Source: Flaveria trinervia
Lineage: Eukaryota; Streptophyta; Magnoliopsida; Asterales; Asteraceae
Reading direction: 5' to 3'
Assembly (NCBI GenBank): GCA_025506515.1
Contig: CM046443.1
Location: 88,610,781-88,674,780 of the forward strand
DNA length: 64,000 nt
Shown piece after piece: positions 11,328 through 22,083 of this stretch. The notes beneath the pieces were generated by a model that saw only the letters and a program-made list of their open reading frames with translations, searched no databases and was not told the origin of the DNA. The stretch's first letter is position 1. Each line of letters begins with the position of its first letter. The position numbers and the translations under genes were made by a program.

Positions 11328-11650
11328 TGGATACAAGGACTTCACCAGCCACAGCCGCTCAGGATTCCTCTCAAAAGGAGCCTGCAGCAACCAAAGAAGG
11401 GGTACCCACTAATCTGGGATCTTCCTCATTTGAGGAGATTGCCATTGAAGAGCACCATTCTCCCCAGGTGCATACTGCTTTTACCCCATCTCCCACTGCA
11501 ACCGCCCCACAAAGTCCTACTCTCATTTGCAAACGTGCTGACTCAGCTGCATGCCTCTCCTCCTCCCCAACAAACACCAACAAAGGGGAAAACCACAGCA
11601 ATTGAGGAAGAGGATCAACATGCTTCTGACAGCCCCAGCACCAGGGTTTA
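11327..11650 (+). CDS. Accessory ORF, low-complexity linker (shifted frames)
   Basis: Ser/Pro/Thr/Ala-rich coding continuation in two overlapping frames (11327-11605 and from 11551). Composition matches a disordered linker between the N-terminal domain and the coiled-coil part. Frame changes near 11325 and about 11600-11650 disrupt it. No known domain is seen. Confidence 0.5.
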
Positions 11651-12501
11651 ACTGTTCTATCTCCTGGTGTGGATATGCAGATAGAACATCTGGTGAGGCT
11701 GCCACCTCTTCTGAATCAGCACATGATCAGACTGAGGCTGGTAACATAGCTAAGACCTCACCAGAGGCAACAGCTGATGAAGGACTTCGTCCTGAGGCTG
11801 GAAGTCCCCAGTTCCAAGAAAAAGGGGCACATGCTAAAACTGGTCTACACCCAGTGCATGTACATCCTGCTACAAGCAGGAGGTCAGGTGATTCAGCATC
11901 TGCTGATGATGACCTGGGCTTCTTTTATGATGTTCTGGCCCAGAACACAATTCTTGAGGAAGAAGTCAGTAGACTACTTGACCAATTCTCTCAACAAGCA
12001 AGTCCATCTACCACCAACATAAACCCACAGATGGCACCTTCACCTGAAGGTCTCCCACACACTCAGCCACTCAAAACTTCCGAGCCACCAGCTTCTATTT
12101 TTGGCACTGCTTCTCAGGGACAGAACCCCTCTGAGCAAACAGCTGCTATCTTTCAGCAATCCCTACCTCTCATCACCCCAATGATCACAGACATTGTGAT
12201 CAAAACCATGGATGAGAGGCTTCCCTCAATCATACAACCCCTGGTGGAGGAGATTGTGAGCACAAGGCTTTCTGCTACTCAAACCCTTGCAACCAATGCA
12301 ACCAAAAAGGGGGAGAGTCAGTCAATGAAAGCAAAGAGGAAGAGCATAGAGGGGAAGAAAGAAAAGGAGACTGAGAAGGAAGAGGAGTTTGTGAAGGGAG
12401 CTGACATTGATCAAGTGGGTGAAAGTCCAAAGACTTTCATGTCACATATAAAAAAAGGAAGGTTGAAGGAAAAGAAAAAGAACTCGAACTCGATGAGATG
12501 A
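11551..12501 (+). CDS. Accessory ORF, central disordered and coiled-coil region
   Basis: A frame of 316 residues. The first ~110 residues are acidic/Ser-rich. DLGFFYDVLAQNTILEEEVSRLLDQFSQQ follows in two adjoining parts (positions about 11911-12000), then a Pro/Ser-rich stretch. A predicted helix near residues 200-245 contains MITDIVIKTMDERLP. The Lys/Glu-rich end (KRKSIEGKKEKETEKEEE) suggests nucleic-acid or protein contact. A stop near 12500 and a short gap precede the next block. I recognise no domain by name. Confidence 0.6.
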   Translation: MPLLLPNKHQQRGKPQQLRKRINMLLTAPAPGFNCSISWCGYADRTSGEAATSSESAHDQTEAGNIAKTSPEATADEGLRPEAGSPQFQEKGAHAKTGLHPVHVHPATSRRSGDSASADDDLGFFYDVLAQNTILEEEVSRLLDQFSQQASPSTTNINPQMAPSPEGLPHTQPLKTSEPPASIFGTASQGQNPSEQTAAIFQQSLPLITPMITDIVIKTMDERLPSIIQPLVEEIVSTRLSATQTLATNATKKGESQSMKAKRKSIEGKKEKETEKEEEFVKGADIDQVGESPKTFMSHIKKGRLKEKKKNSNSMR

Positions 12502-12530
12502 TCAAAATGGCAGATGACACACAGTAACGA

Positions 12531-13226
12531 ATGGACTCCATTATTGATCAACTGTATAGACAAGGGTTCGATACTGCACAGCTTGACTCAGAGATTAGGA
12601 GACTTGAAGTTGAAGAAATTAACTCAAGATGGGCAAGTTATGATGCATTAGAAAGAGAAAGACTAGAGATCATGATCAGATTCATTGCAAAGTACCTTGG
12701 GAGATCATTGATCGATATTAAGTCATGGACCAGGGACAGTATCTTGGTAATAACCACCAAGATCTGTTCGCCTAAAGAATACACTAAGGGATTGGTTATT
12801 GAAGCACTAAATGAGGCAGGTGCTGGGAACAGAAAGGAACTAGCAAAACACTCAAAAGCCTCACTCACTACAAGAATGCTAGAACAACCTGCAAAACCTC
12901 CCACTTCAAAACCACCACTACCACAACCCACTAAACCAATTCCTTTACCCTCAAAACCAACAGCCGATGATGCACCCAAGAAGAAGAAGAGAAGGGTGTT
13001 GAGGCTAGAAGAAGAAGAAGAAGAGGATGAAGAAGAAGATAGGCTGCCTCTTTCCGCAGTCCTAACTTGCCCTAAAGCCAAACCTATGCCCATCACTCCC
13101 ACCTCACAGATGGAAGCTGTGAGAGTAAAGATAGAAGAAGAACAGCAGCAAAAGCTTCATGATGATGAGATGCTGAAAAGCATAGACAAAACTTATGCTG
13201 CTTCTTCATCAATAATCAGTATGTAG
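12531..13226 (+). CDS. Accessory ORF, helical block with NLS-like and acidic tracts
   Basis: A frame of 231 residues starting MDSIIDQLYRQGFDTAQL. The first ~115 residues look helical and charged. A Pro-rich spacer follows, then PKKKKRRVLRL at about 12976-13008, which resembles a classical monopartite nuclear localisation signal, and at once a run of Glu/Asp (EEEEEEDEEED). The frame ends in TAG at 13224-13226, but the same frame resumes after it. This suggests a single nonsense mutation between this block and the next. Confidence 0.65.
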   Translation: MDSIIDQLYRQGFDTAQLDSEIRRLEVEEINSRWASYDALERERLEIMIRFIAKYLGRSLIDIKSWTRDSILVITTKICSPKEYTKGLVIEALNEAGAGNRKELAKHSKASLTTRMLEQPAKPPTSKPPLPQPTKPIPLPSKPTADDAPKKKKRRVLRLEEEEEEDEEEDRLPLSAVLTCPKAKPMPITPTSQMEAVRVKIEEEQQQKLHDDEMLKSIDKTYAASSSIISM

Positions 13227-13241
13227 AAAGAAGCTCTGAGA

Positions 13242-13859
13242 TTGTACACCCTTGCTAAGACATTTCAATATCAAAAGGAAAAGGTGAGAATATGGCCTGA
13301 TCCTAGGGTGGCTCACAGAATAGTGAAGAAAGACATTCCTTCGAGATACAAGGGCCAAGTAAAAAGGATCGTAGATGAAGAGATCACAGTGGTCCTTGTA
13401 GTATCACCCTGGGAAATTGTAGAAGATTTCAAGAAGGCCTATGAAACTAAACAGCCACCCCAAAAGATGTTAGAGAACAGAGTAATTAAAAAGGGGTTAG
13501 TCTACAAGAGGCTTGAGAACTTCAAACAAAATGAGCTCAGTCTGTTACTTGAAGGTACTCACCCAGATGAGTTTGCATACAGACAGATTACAACAGTTGA
13601 GCTCAAAAATGGCAAACAGGCTAAGTACATTTCAGAGCTGTATGGGCGTGAAGGACTGTTTGATGGTGGAGCTGAAAATCTTACCATGGAAGAACAAATT
13701 ATGTTTCTCAGAGCATACACCAGAGAATCCTACAGCTTATACATGGAAGTAGATTTCATGGATAGAACCACAGCCCTGTGTCCAGTTCCCCAAAGTCAGG
13801 GCTCTTATCCATACTATGCCGACCAAATTTCAGAAATCTATTCCCAGGCCAGTGCTTAA
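13242..13859 (+). CDS. Accessory ORF, C-terminal block
   Basis: A frame of 205 residues in the same phase as the previous block and separated from it by one TAG codon. The 15 bases between are also open (KEALR), so the two were probably one protein. It is rich in Lys/Arg/Glu with few Cys. Recognisable segments are VRIWPDPRVAHRIVKKDIPSR, split over 13266-13345, and ELYGREGLFDGGAENL. No membrane segment is seen. It ends with TAA at 13857-13859, about 100 bp before the polypurine tract. Function unknown. Confidence 0.65.
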   Translation: MYTLAKTFQYQKEKVRIWPDPRVAHRIVKKDIPSRYKGQVKRIVDEEITVVLVVSPWEIVEDFKKAYETKQPPQKMLENRVIKKGLVYKRLENFKQNELSLLLEGTHPDEFAYRQITTVELKNGKQAKYISELYGREGLFDGGAENLTMEEQIMFLRAYTRESYSLYMEVDFMDRTTALCPVPQSQGSYPYYADQISEIYSQASA

Positions 13860-13960
13860 TTGGGTCATCTTCTTAGCTGATCAAGAAGGAAAAAGACCAA
13901 TCTTATCACCAACAATAAGTGGGACCTCAATAAAGTTAAGGTTTTGGCTGCATTGGTTCA

Positions 13961-13969
13961 GGGGGAGTT
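13961..13969 (+). other. Polypurine tract of SIRE-B
   Basis: GGGGGAGTT lies directly upstream of the 3' LTR start at 13970. It is the plus-strand primer site used during reverse transcription. Confidence 0.85.
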
Positions 13970-14774
13970 TGTTGGACCAAAAGAACCAATGAGCCGGATC
14001 AGAAAAACCTTAAGTCCCACACGTCACAACAATGCTAAAGTCCACAACACTAAAGACAAGTGCTCAAGACAAAGTCTGAAGACAAGTGCTGAAGACAAAG
14101 TTTGAACACAAGTGTTGAAGACAAAGTCTGAAGACACAAGTGCTAAGACAAAGTCTGAAGACACAAGTGCTGAAGACAAAGTCTGAAGACACAGTGCTGA
14201 AGACAAAGTCTGAAGACACAAGTGCTGAAGACAAAGTCTGAAGACACAAGTGCTGAAGACCAAGTATCAGACGTTGTCACAACAGCTGAAGAGGTCTTCT
14301 TCAGTAGTTGTGACGGTTTTCTTTCAGTAGTTTTATGTTTTTCTTTTTAGTAGTTTTGTAAAATGACTGAAGAGCTTGTTCTTCAGTCGTTGTAGTTTCA
14401 GTAGTTTCGTATCAGTAGTTTTATGTTTTGTACTTAGCACTCTGATATGTTCTCAGTAGTTGTGAACATTTCAGTAGTTTGTTAAGTTTTAGTTATTTTT
14501 GTAATAAATCTGCCAGATGTCACTATCCCGTGATATCAGCAGTGATTGCACTCTATATAAGGAGTGTCAACCTATTTGTAATCGGTGAATGATTGAGCAG
14601 AAACATTTGATATTATTGAAACATTCCTTTTCACAGAAATATATTCTCTTGTTACAACCGTATTTGTTCTTAATGCATACGAATATCAAATTCTTGCTAT
14701 TATTTGTCTAATTCTTGTTCTTATTCCGCTGCGTTACACTCTAATCCATCAACTTGAGATCACTGATCCTGTCA
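13970..14774 (+). repeat. 3' LTR of SIRE-B (805 bp)
   Basis: TGTTGGACC...CTGTCA, the partner of 2399-3196. It includes the 28-bp-unit array at 14050-14264 and a TATA box at 14553-14561. Differences from the 5' LTR include the extra ATCAGA after GAGCCGG and shifted repeat units, so some time has passed since insertion. Confidence 0.92.
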
Positions 14775-14779
14775 TTCCT
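14775..14779. repeat. Target-site duplication of SIRE-B, right copy
   Basis: TTCCT, identical to 2394-2398, follows the CA end of the 3' LTR. Confidence 0.92.
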
Positions 14780-15437
14780 TATATAGGAGATGTGACATCT
14801 GCTGATGTCACTCGATAATGACATCTAACAGAATTATTTAAACAACTGAAACACAACTACTGAAGATGTCAAAACAGCTGACATCTTCTTACAAAAATAC
14901 TAAGTGTTATCAGTTACTACAACTACTGAAAAGAAACTACTGAAACTACAACAACTGAAGAACAAGCTCTTCAGTCGTTTTACAAAACTACTGAAAGTAA
15001 AAACATAAAACTACTGATATCACAACTACTGAAGAAGTACTCTTCAGCTGTTGTGACAAACTACTAAAACTTCAGCACTTGGTCTTCAGACTTGAACTTC
15101 AGACGTTTCTCAGCTGATGACTTCAGTAGATGTCATCAGCTGATGTCTTCAGTCTTTGTCTTCAGACTTTGTACATCAGTTGTTGATCTTCAGCACTTGT
15201 GGACTCTTCAGCTATTGTACTTCAGTACTTTGGTCTTCAGCTTCAGCACTTGTATTCTTCAGCTGTTGAGCTTCAGCACTTTATACTTCAGCTGTTGAAG
15301 TCTTCAGTACTTGATCTTCAGCTATTGAAGTCTTCAGCACTTGTCGAACTGCTGATGAAGCCTTCAGAAGTTGTTGTGATATCATGTGGGACTTAGAGGT
15401 TTTCTGATCTTGGCTCATTGGTTCTTTTGGTCCAACA
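14780..15437 (-). repeat. 5' LTR of SIRE-A, upstream segment
   Basis: On the minus strand this begins TGTTGGACCAAAAGAACC at 15437, the same start as the LTRs of B. It continues through repeats of GCTGAAG-type units (about 15070-15360) and CAGTAGTT-type motifs (14870-15070). It stops at 14780 where element B cut the LTR, and the remainder is at 2156-2398. The 5 bp outside its terminus are CGATT (15438-15442). They should recur beyond the far end of element A, outside the window. Confidence 0.88.
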
Positions 15438-15439
15438 CG

Positions 15440-15790
15440 ATTGATGGCCATTCACATGTGAATCATGCATTTGAGGGTCATACGCATGAGGTTCATGCGA
15501 CTGAAGGAAATGCGGATGAGGTTCATGCGGATGAATGAAATGCGGATGAAGGGCATGCGACTTGAGTCCATACGCTTGTGAGTCATGACACTGAGGTTCA
15601 TTCGCATGAAAGGAGTGCGATTGAGGTTCATCCATATGAAGGTCATGCGACTGAGGTCCATTACCCCGGATATCATGCGACTGAGGTTCATGCGCCTAGA
15701 AATCATGCGACTGGAGGCTACGCGACTGGAGGTCCATTCGCCTAAGTGTCCACATACGCATGGAAGATCATGCGACTGAATAGGGTCAAT
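15440..15790 (+). repeat. GCG minisatellite of G1 LTR 'c'
   Basis: Degenerate units of about 20-24 bp around CATGCGACTGAGGTTCATGCG. The same kind of array lies at the matching place in every other G1 LTR in the window, with differing unit sequence and length. Confidence 0.75.
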
Positions 15791-16567
15791 ACGCCCGAAT
15801 GATCATAGTTTATTTTATGATTCTCAAAAAAGTGCAGATGTAGGTTCTGGCCGGTGGGGTTGTAGATGATGTGATGGGCTTGATGATGGTGATGTGGTAT
15901 GATTGTGTGTGATGCATGTTATGTATGTATGATGCCTTGTGTGGTGATGTTGATTGTGTATGTTTATGTTCCTTTTATTGTATGTTTGTCTTCCTGTGGC
16001 TTTTCTACAAACTTTAATGAATGAAATGAAAGTATTATATAACCTAAGTGGAAGATATGAAAAGAGAAACGTAACGAATGAATGCAAGCATGATTGAATA
16101 AATGGGTGTAAGAATGGCTTGCAAGAGAAAGAAATGAGGTTCACATCTCGTTAAGAGTTATTAGCTCAAGTGTGTGTGTATTTATAGCGTGCGATCTTAG
16201 CTAACTCATAAGGGACTATAGACACAGTAGGAGTTTAGTCTTGGTGGCTGCTCCGATACACGCAATGTGGTATTTATTGTGTGCTATGTAGCGTGCGATT
16301 TTGGCTACCTCATGCGGGTTCATGCACAAAGTTTTGGTAATTGCCCCGATACGTGCGATGTGGCATTTACTGTGTGTTATGTAGCATGCGATTTTGGCTA
16401 ACCCATGTGATCGCATGCAATTTTGGCTAAACCCCTAAGAGCTCACACACACTGGGAGAGTCTGTCTTAGTGACTACTCCACTAGTGTGATTTGTGCGAT
16501 ATATACAATGGGTACGAAGATATGAAGGTGCGCTAAGTGTGAAATGTGTGATATGTGTGAAATGAAC

Positions 16568-16572
16568 GAACG
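16568..16572. repeat. Target-site duplication of G2, left copy
   Basis: GAACG, repeated at 28186-28190 directly outside the other end of G2. Confidence 0.85.
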
Positions 16573-19221
16573 TGTCACACCCTCAAAATCCATGTGCGGA
16601 GTTTTACGGCGAGGCGTGTGAACAAACCAGGATCACAGTCAATAGTAACTCAGAACGACACTATATGCCAACATGAAAATAAAATCAACCAATGTTTAAA
16701 CTTGAAACTATGCGGAAGTGTTTTGTATAACAACCCAAAGATTATAAATGCATTCTATGGCAAAACATGCGCCAACCCAAATGAGAAAACACTAATCATT
16801 AAACACAATAAAGATGTCTTGAAGACCAAGTCTTAGCACGCAAGGTGAATCCGTGTAGTGCTCCTTAAGGCAAGCAAGTTAATGACCTGAGAATAGCATA
16901 CTAAAATGTCAACACAACAGTTGGTGAGTTCAAGAGTTGATATTCAAACATAAGCAATTTAATAATAGAGATATAAAAGTAGTGTATTGCAACAGATAGC
17001 TAGTCGATTAACAATAAATATTAACTCATAGTGATTTCGCAATTGAAGCTGACTATGTTATGTTGTTGCCTCCTGTCACGACTTAACAGGTCGTGACAAT
17101 GTTCAATAGGACAAATTGCATCCGGTTGACCTCGAGTCACACAGGTGGGGCTCGTCAGACCCAGTAGTACTACCCAAATTACCCTGCTATTCAATATTAA
17201 CAATTCGAAAGTGTGAGGACTTTTCCATGATAACGACACTATATTAATATTATGCACAACTTGAATATATAAAGTGTTTGTAGTTTAACAGTATGCTATC
17301 TCCTGCAAAACAGATTAAGTAAATAGTGGGGCATGAACTCACCTGATATGCTTAATAGATACTTAGAGTTTTACTTGACAGACAGAGTGGACAGACAACC
17401 TTCAGAGGTTACCTAGATCATATAAGTACATAAGTACATACAAACAGAGAACATGTCAAACCCTAAGTACACTACAACCAAGGACTCAAGGTTTCAGAAA
17501 ACAGACACGTTTGACTCAGGTTACCCGTTTGACCCGTTGGTGACATTATGTGTTGTAAACCATTCAAGCAATCATACACATATATCATACATGGTTAACA
17601 TTCAAATGGATCATATGTATGCTACATTACCCAGGTGTATTACTTAGATCATCATACTACCAAGTATCATACAAGTCATGCCAATCTATACATTAACATG
17701 TCAATTAGTTATAACATAACTAACATGCCACACAAAGATCAAATCACGCACTACATGCCATGTGAAGCCACTCAAGACTTCACACTCTAAACCCTGCCAA
17801 TCTTGCTAAGTAGGGGCCTTAGATTCGCACGCGTGTATGATGATCACAATCATATTCATAACTATGTTCATTGCATTCAACATACACCACAATACACAAT
17901 TTCCAGTCCCAAACATGATGTCTTAACTACTAATCAACTTTCAACATCACACATGATCATCAAAGTCCATACAACTAAATTAACATATTCTACCACCTTA
18001 GAAACCATCCATGAACATACTAACATGCTCGTAATATCCCAAACATGTTCAAACTATCATCTTTCAACCTTTGTGCAAATAAAGTTTCCCTTTTGGGAAA
18101 GTACATTCCAAAACCTATCAAACACCCAATGTCTTCATGAATTCATCACTAATATACCATATCAAGTTCATAACAACATCTAGACATGATCAACAATGCC
18201 TAATCATCATAATTCATCAACCATCATTAACAAAAGTTTCCACTTTTGGCAAGATATGAACAACAACATTCATTCTAAGATTTCTAGCATTCATATCAAC
18301 AATCTAGCATCTAATCATCATCATGAACACATCAACAACATCAATCCATCATTAGATCATCATGTCATTGAAATAAAGTTACTATTATTAGTAACCTATG
18401 AACACCAACTTCAATTCATCAATTTCTTGCAAGATCAATGTATCCTAGCATTCATACAACCTACTAATCAGCATACATTCATCAAACAATCATCAATCTT
18501 ACATAATCTCATCAATTTTGAATTATGGGTTTGTCTAGAATCAAAGTTCATGATCAATCCGTTAAAAACGTATCATTCATGCATAATCAAAGTTAAACAA
18601 CATGTATACAATCCAACTAACAGACTAACATCATCAAACAACATCAAGTTCGACACAATGAACAATCATTCACGAATTAGGGTTCAACCCTAACAAGAAA
18701 CCCATAAAAACTTGTAAAATCTAACCTTTAAACGTGTGTTAACTTGTAATTGATAATTCCAACATGTAGTAATCCTTGAAATCGAACAAATCCGAGGCTT
18801 TGATGCTTGTTCTTGGTCGAATTCGCAATGGTGAGGGTGTGTGAGGAGTGTTTGCGGCCGAATGGGGGTAGGAATTAGTGTTCGGGTTGTTTTCTTTAAT
18901 TTAATTTGCATAATTACCATTTAAACCCTTGTGTTTTGGTATTTTATAAAAACTAGACTTTAAACTCTTTGTAAAGTGTTGTTAACTTAATAAGCACGTT
19001 TCCACGTTACGCGATAAATTTCCTAATTTAAATTTAAAACATGCAAACACATAAACATAATACCATAATCACATTGTCAATTAGATTATCATTAATCTCA
19101 GATTGTTAATTATTATTAGGTCACCAACGTTAAACGACAACTAGTGTGTGCTTACAACACGTGTATGCAAGACTTAACGGAACTAACGGAGTTTGGTAAC
19201 GGAAAATTACCGGATGTCACA
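16573..19221 (-). repeat. 3' LTR of G2 (left, 2649 bp)
   Basis: Starts TGTCACACCC on the plus strand and ends ATGTCACA. It is nearly collinear with 25470-28185. It contains open stretches rich in His, Asn and Ile (17803-18183 and 18196-18693) that recur in the other LTR. They lack any known domain, so I read them as LTR sequence and not genes. Confidence 0.9.
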
Positions 19222-19341
19222 TTATCCCCATGTTGAAAGAATTTTCATCCCGAAAATTACGTTACATGGTGAGAGTGTTCCATCACTGGTCTACTGCATT
19301 GGCACACAGAAATCAAAATCGAGAGAGTTTTGGATGAGCTA

Positions 19342-20700
19342 TCACATCATCCCCATGTTGAAAGAAATTTCATCCCGAAATTTAAAATCAATACCTTCGT
19401 CTGCTGGCATCGTCTTTTCGAATAGTTGAGGGTACTTAAGCTTCATTTGATCTTCTCGTTCCCATGTGAATTCTGGTCCACGTCCCGAATTCCAACGGAT
19501 TTTGACAATGGGTATCTTGCTTTGCTTAAGTATTTTCACCTCACGGTCCATCACCTCGATTGGTTCTTCGATAAAACCCAATTGTTCATCCACTTGAACT
19601 TCTTCTAGTGGTACGACCATTGTTTCATCAGTTATGCACTTCTTTAGGTTTGACATGTGAAATACATCGTGGATTCCACTTAGCGAATCAGGTAGGGCTA
19701 GTCGATAGGCCACTGAGCCTACTCTTTCCACTATTTCAAATGGTCCAACGTACCTCGGATTTAGCTTCCCTCGCTTGCCAAACCGAACTACGCCTTTCCA
19801 TGGTGAGACTTTCAACAAAACCTTGTCACCAACCTGAAATTCTAAAGGTTTCCATCTCTTATGAGCATAACTCTTTTGTATGTCTCGCGCTGCAGCCATA
19901 CGGTTCCGTATCTGCACAATCTTCTCGGTTGTCTCATGAATTAGCTCGGGACCTGTTAGCTGACTATCACCAATCTCTGCCCAGCAAACTGGTGATCCAC
20001 ATTTTCTCCCATACAGCGCCTCGTAAGGTGCTACATGTATGCTAGTATGATAACTGTTGTTATAAGAAAACTCCACCAATGGCAGGTGAATTTCCCAGTT
20101 ATTCTTGAAGTCAATCACACAAGCACGTAGCATATCCTCCAACGTTTGTATGGTACGCTCACTCTGACCATCCGTCTATGGATGATAGGCAGTTCTCATA
20201 TCTAATCGTGTACCCAAAGATTTCTGCAATGATTGTCAGAAATGTGATGTGAAACGAGCGTCGCGGTCAGAAATAATTGAGATCGGTACACCGTGTCTCG
20301 AAATGATCTCTTTAAGGTACATTCGAGTTAATTTCTCCATCTTATCTGTTTTCTTAATTGCAAGAAAGTGAGCAGACTTTGTCAACCGATCCACGATAAC
20401 CCATATCGTGTCACAACCAGTATTAGTCCGGGGTAACTAGGTAATGAAATCCATGGAGATCTGTTCCCATTTCCACATTGGTATTTCGGGTTGTTGCAAC
20501 AGTCTGGATGGTTTTTGGTATTCCACCTTTACTTTCGAGCAGGTCAAACACTTGCTCACATACGTAGCTACATCCGCCTTCATGTTAGGCCACCAATAGT
20601 GTGCCTTTAGGTCATGGTACATCTTGTCGGATCAAGGATGTATAGAATACTTAGATTTGTGCGCCTCACTCATAACCAAATCCCTTAGATTTCCATAGAC
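19342..20700 (-). pseudogene. G2 integrase with C-terminal chromodomain
   Basis: The integrase zinc-binding end is at 20437-20622 ([25 protein letters not shown]) with the start of the catalytic core ([10 protein letters not shown]). The C-terminal part (19342-20142, 266 residues) begins in the last core segment ([32 protein letters not shown]). It has the GPY-type region [21 protein letters not shown] and finishes with a chromodomain-like end (IVKIRWNSG...FTWEREDQM...YPQLF). Chromodomains are thought to steer integration to particular chromatin. Between 20143 and 20436 the DDE core is broken by stops, so strand transfer is not expected. Confidence 0.85.
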
Positions 20701-20822
20701 AGGCACCCAAAGTCTATCCATGAAATACCAAATTCCATCTATCCATGAAATACCAAATTCCACCAATTGTTTATCCATTCCCCTTAACGACTCAGAACCA
20801 ACATTTTCTGCTTTTAAGGCTT

Positions 20823-21448
20823 CTATTTGTGCCTCCTTAACTTGTTCGGGCAGTTGGGTACTGATAGTAAGCTGTAAAGCTCGCTTCCGTCTGGGATTAG
20901 CTGTTTCCTTCCGCTTAAGGCATCAGCAACCACATTCGCCTTTCCCAGATGGTACTTGATAGCGCAATCATTGTCGTTTAGTAGCTCCACCCAACGTCGT
21001 TGCCTCATATTCAACTCCTTTTGCTCGACGATATGTTGAAGACTCTTCTGATTGCTGTAGATAGTGCACTTGGTACCGTACAAGTAATATCTCCAGATCT
21101 TTAAGGCAAAAACCACTGCACCCAATTCTAAGTCATACGTGGTATAGTTCTTCTCATGAACCTTTAGTTGTCTCGAGGCGTAGGCTATCACCTTTTCTCG
21201 TTGCATCAAGACACAACCCAATCCTTGAATGGATGCATCACAATACACCACAAAATCATCCATTCCCTCTGGCAGTGCTAGTATCGGTGCACTACAGAGT
21301 TTCTGTATTAATAACTGAAATGCTGATTCTTGGCTCTCACTCCATTTGTAAATTGTTCCTTTATGAGTCAATGCCGTGAGAGCTTGTGCGATTTTTGAGA
21401 ATCCTTCAATGAATCGTCAGTAATATCATGCTAATCCCAGAAAGTGTC
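20823..21448 (-). pseudogene. G2 RNase H domain
   Basis: Open for 182 residues at 20823-21371. Landmarks are [18 protein letters not shown] (first catalytic Asp), [36 protein letters not shown] (catalytic Glu) and NQKSLQHI, where the usual catalytic DHKSL Asp is Asn. [13 protein letters not shown], the end of the domain, follows. The RT connection is broken near 21372-21448. The DHKSL change to NQKSL removes a residue expected to be needed for RNase H activity. Confidence 0.8.
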
Positions 21449-22083
21449 TTATCTCACTCGGAGTTTTGGGTGTAGTCCAATTCTTTTCACCTCAATTTTG
21501 GCACGATCAATATGTATCCCTTTCTCATTAACAATATGACCTAGAAATTGCACTTCTCGTATCCAAAAGTCACACTTAGAGAATTTGGCATACAGTTGCT
21601 CATTCCTCAATAATTCTATGACCATTCGTAAGTGCTCTTCATGATCCTCCTTGGTCCTAGAATATATCAGTATATCATCAATAAACACAATGACGAACTG
21701 ATTGAGATAGGGTTTGCACACGCGGTTCATAAGGTCCATGAACACAGCAGGTGCATTAGTCAACCCAAAAGGCATGACCAAGAACTCATAATGACCATAA
21801 CGAGTACGAAACGTAGTCTTGGGAATGTCTTCTTCTCGGACTCTAAGTTGATGATAACCGGATCTCAATTCAATCTTCGAATAATAGCTTGATCCCTGAA
21901 ATTGGTCAAACAAGTCATCGATACGAGGTAAAAGGTATCGGTTCTTGACTGCTACTTTGTTTAACTCCCTATAATCGATGCATATCCAGAATGTGCCATC
22001 CTTCTTCTTAATAAAAAGAACGGGGCTCCCCAAGGTGATGTGCTAGGTCGAATAAAGCCCTTATCTAAAAGCTCCTGAAGTTG
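21449..22083 (-). pseudogene. G2 reverse transcriptase
   Basis: 194 residues are open at 21449-22033. They cover [40 protein letters not shown] (usual MCIDYREL), the [10 protein letters not shown] motif (usual DLRSGYHQ), and [21 protein letters not shown]. The catalytic FIDD is at 21674-21685, then the thumb segment [11 protein letters not shown]...FLGHIV. The metal-binding Asp pair is intact. The Asp usually found in the [11 protein letters not shown] motif is Glu (KIELRSG). Upstream stops separate it from the protease, so the enzyme is probably no longer made. Confidence 0.87.

Larger units (their letters stand above)
2399..14774 (+). mobile_element. Complete SIRE-type Copia LTR retrotransposon B with 3' accessory ORF
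   Basis: The element is 12.4 kb, with TG...CA LTRs (2399-3196 and 13970-14774), a 5-bp duplication TTCCT, an initiator-Met primer site (3199-3210) and a polypurine tract (13961-13969). Coding order is gag, protease, integrase, reverse transcriptase, RNase H, which defines Copia (integrase before RT). A repeat-rich spacer and a long accessory coding region then lie between pol and the 3' LTR, as in the SIRE group. Gag and pol are broken by many stops and frameshifts, while the accessory region keeps long open frames. The element is inserted into the LTR of element A. Mobility would have to be supplied in trans. Confidence 0.92.
15438..16572 (+). repeat. Gypsy family G1 LTR remnant 'c', first segment
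   Basis: Plus-strand LTR sequence of the family seen whole at 31387-35816. It has the GCG-containing minisatellite (15440-15790), the block GATGCATGTTATGTATG...GATGCCTTGTGTGG, and later the degenerate repeats with GTGCGAT (16190-16500). Its start is missing because SIRE-A inserted here. Its end is at 28186-28773 on the other side of G2. Confidence 0.75.

Noticed and set aside
12638..13102. Minus-strand ORF with a poly-Ser run
   Set aside because: It is the complement of the GAA/GAG-rich acidic tract of the accessory ORF, so a shadow.
10436..13859. Retroviral-type envelope gene
   Set aside because: Position fits, but no signal peptide, cleavage site or membrane helix is visible, and an NLS-like motif and acidic tracts are present.
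15393..15706. His/Met/Pro-repeat ORFs on the minus strand (resembling a repeat protein)
   Set aside because: They are produced by the GCG minisatellite of a G1 LTR; the same artefact occurs at 34483, 51346 and 57529.
15440..15790. Possible CRISPR-like array
   Set aside because: Units are degenerate without unique spacers of constant length, in a plant LTR; a minisatellite fits.
17803..18693. Two His/Asn-rich ORFs of 126 and 165 residues, repeated near 26725-27429
   Set aside because: They lie inside the G2 LTRs, so the repetition reflects LTR duplication. No domain is seen and the second copy is shortened.
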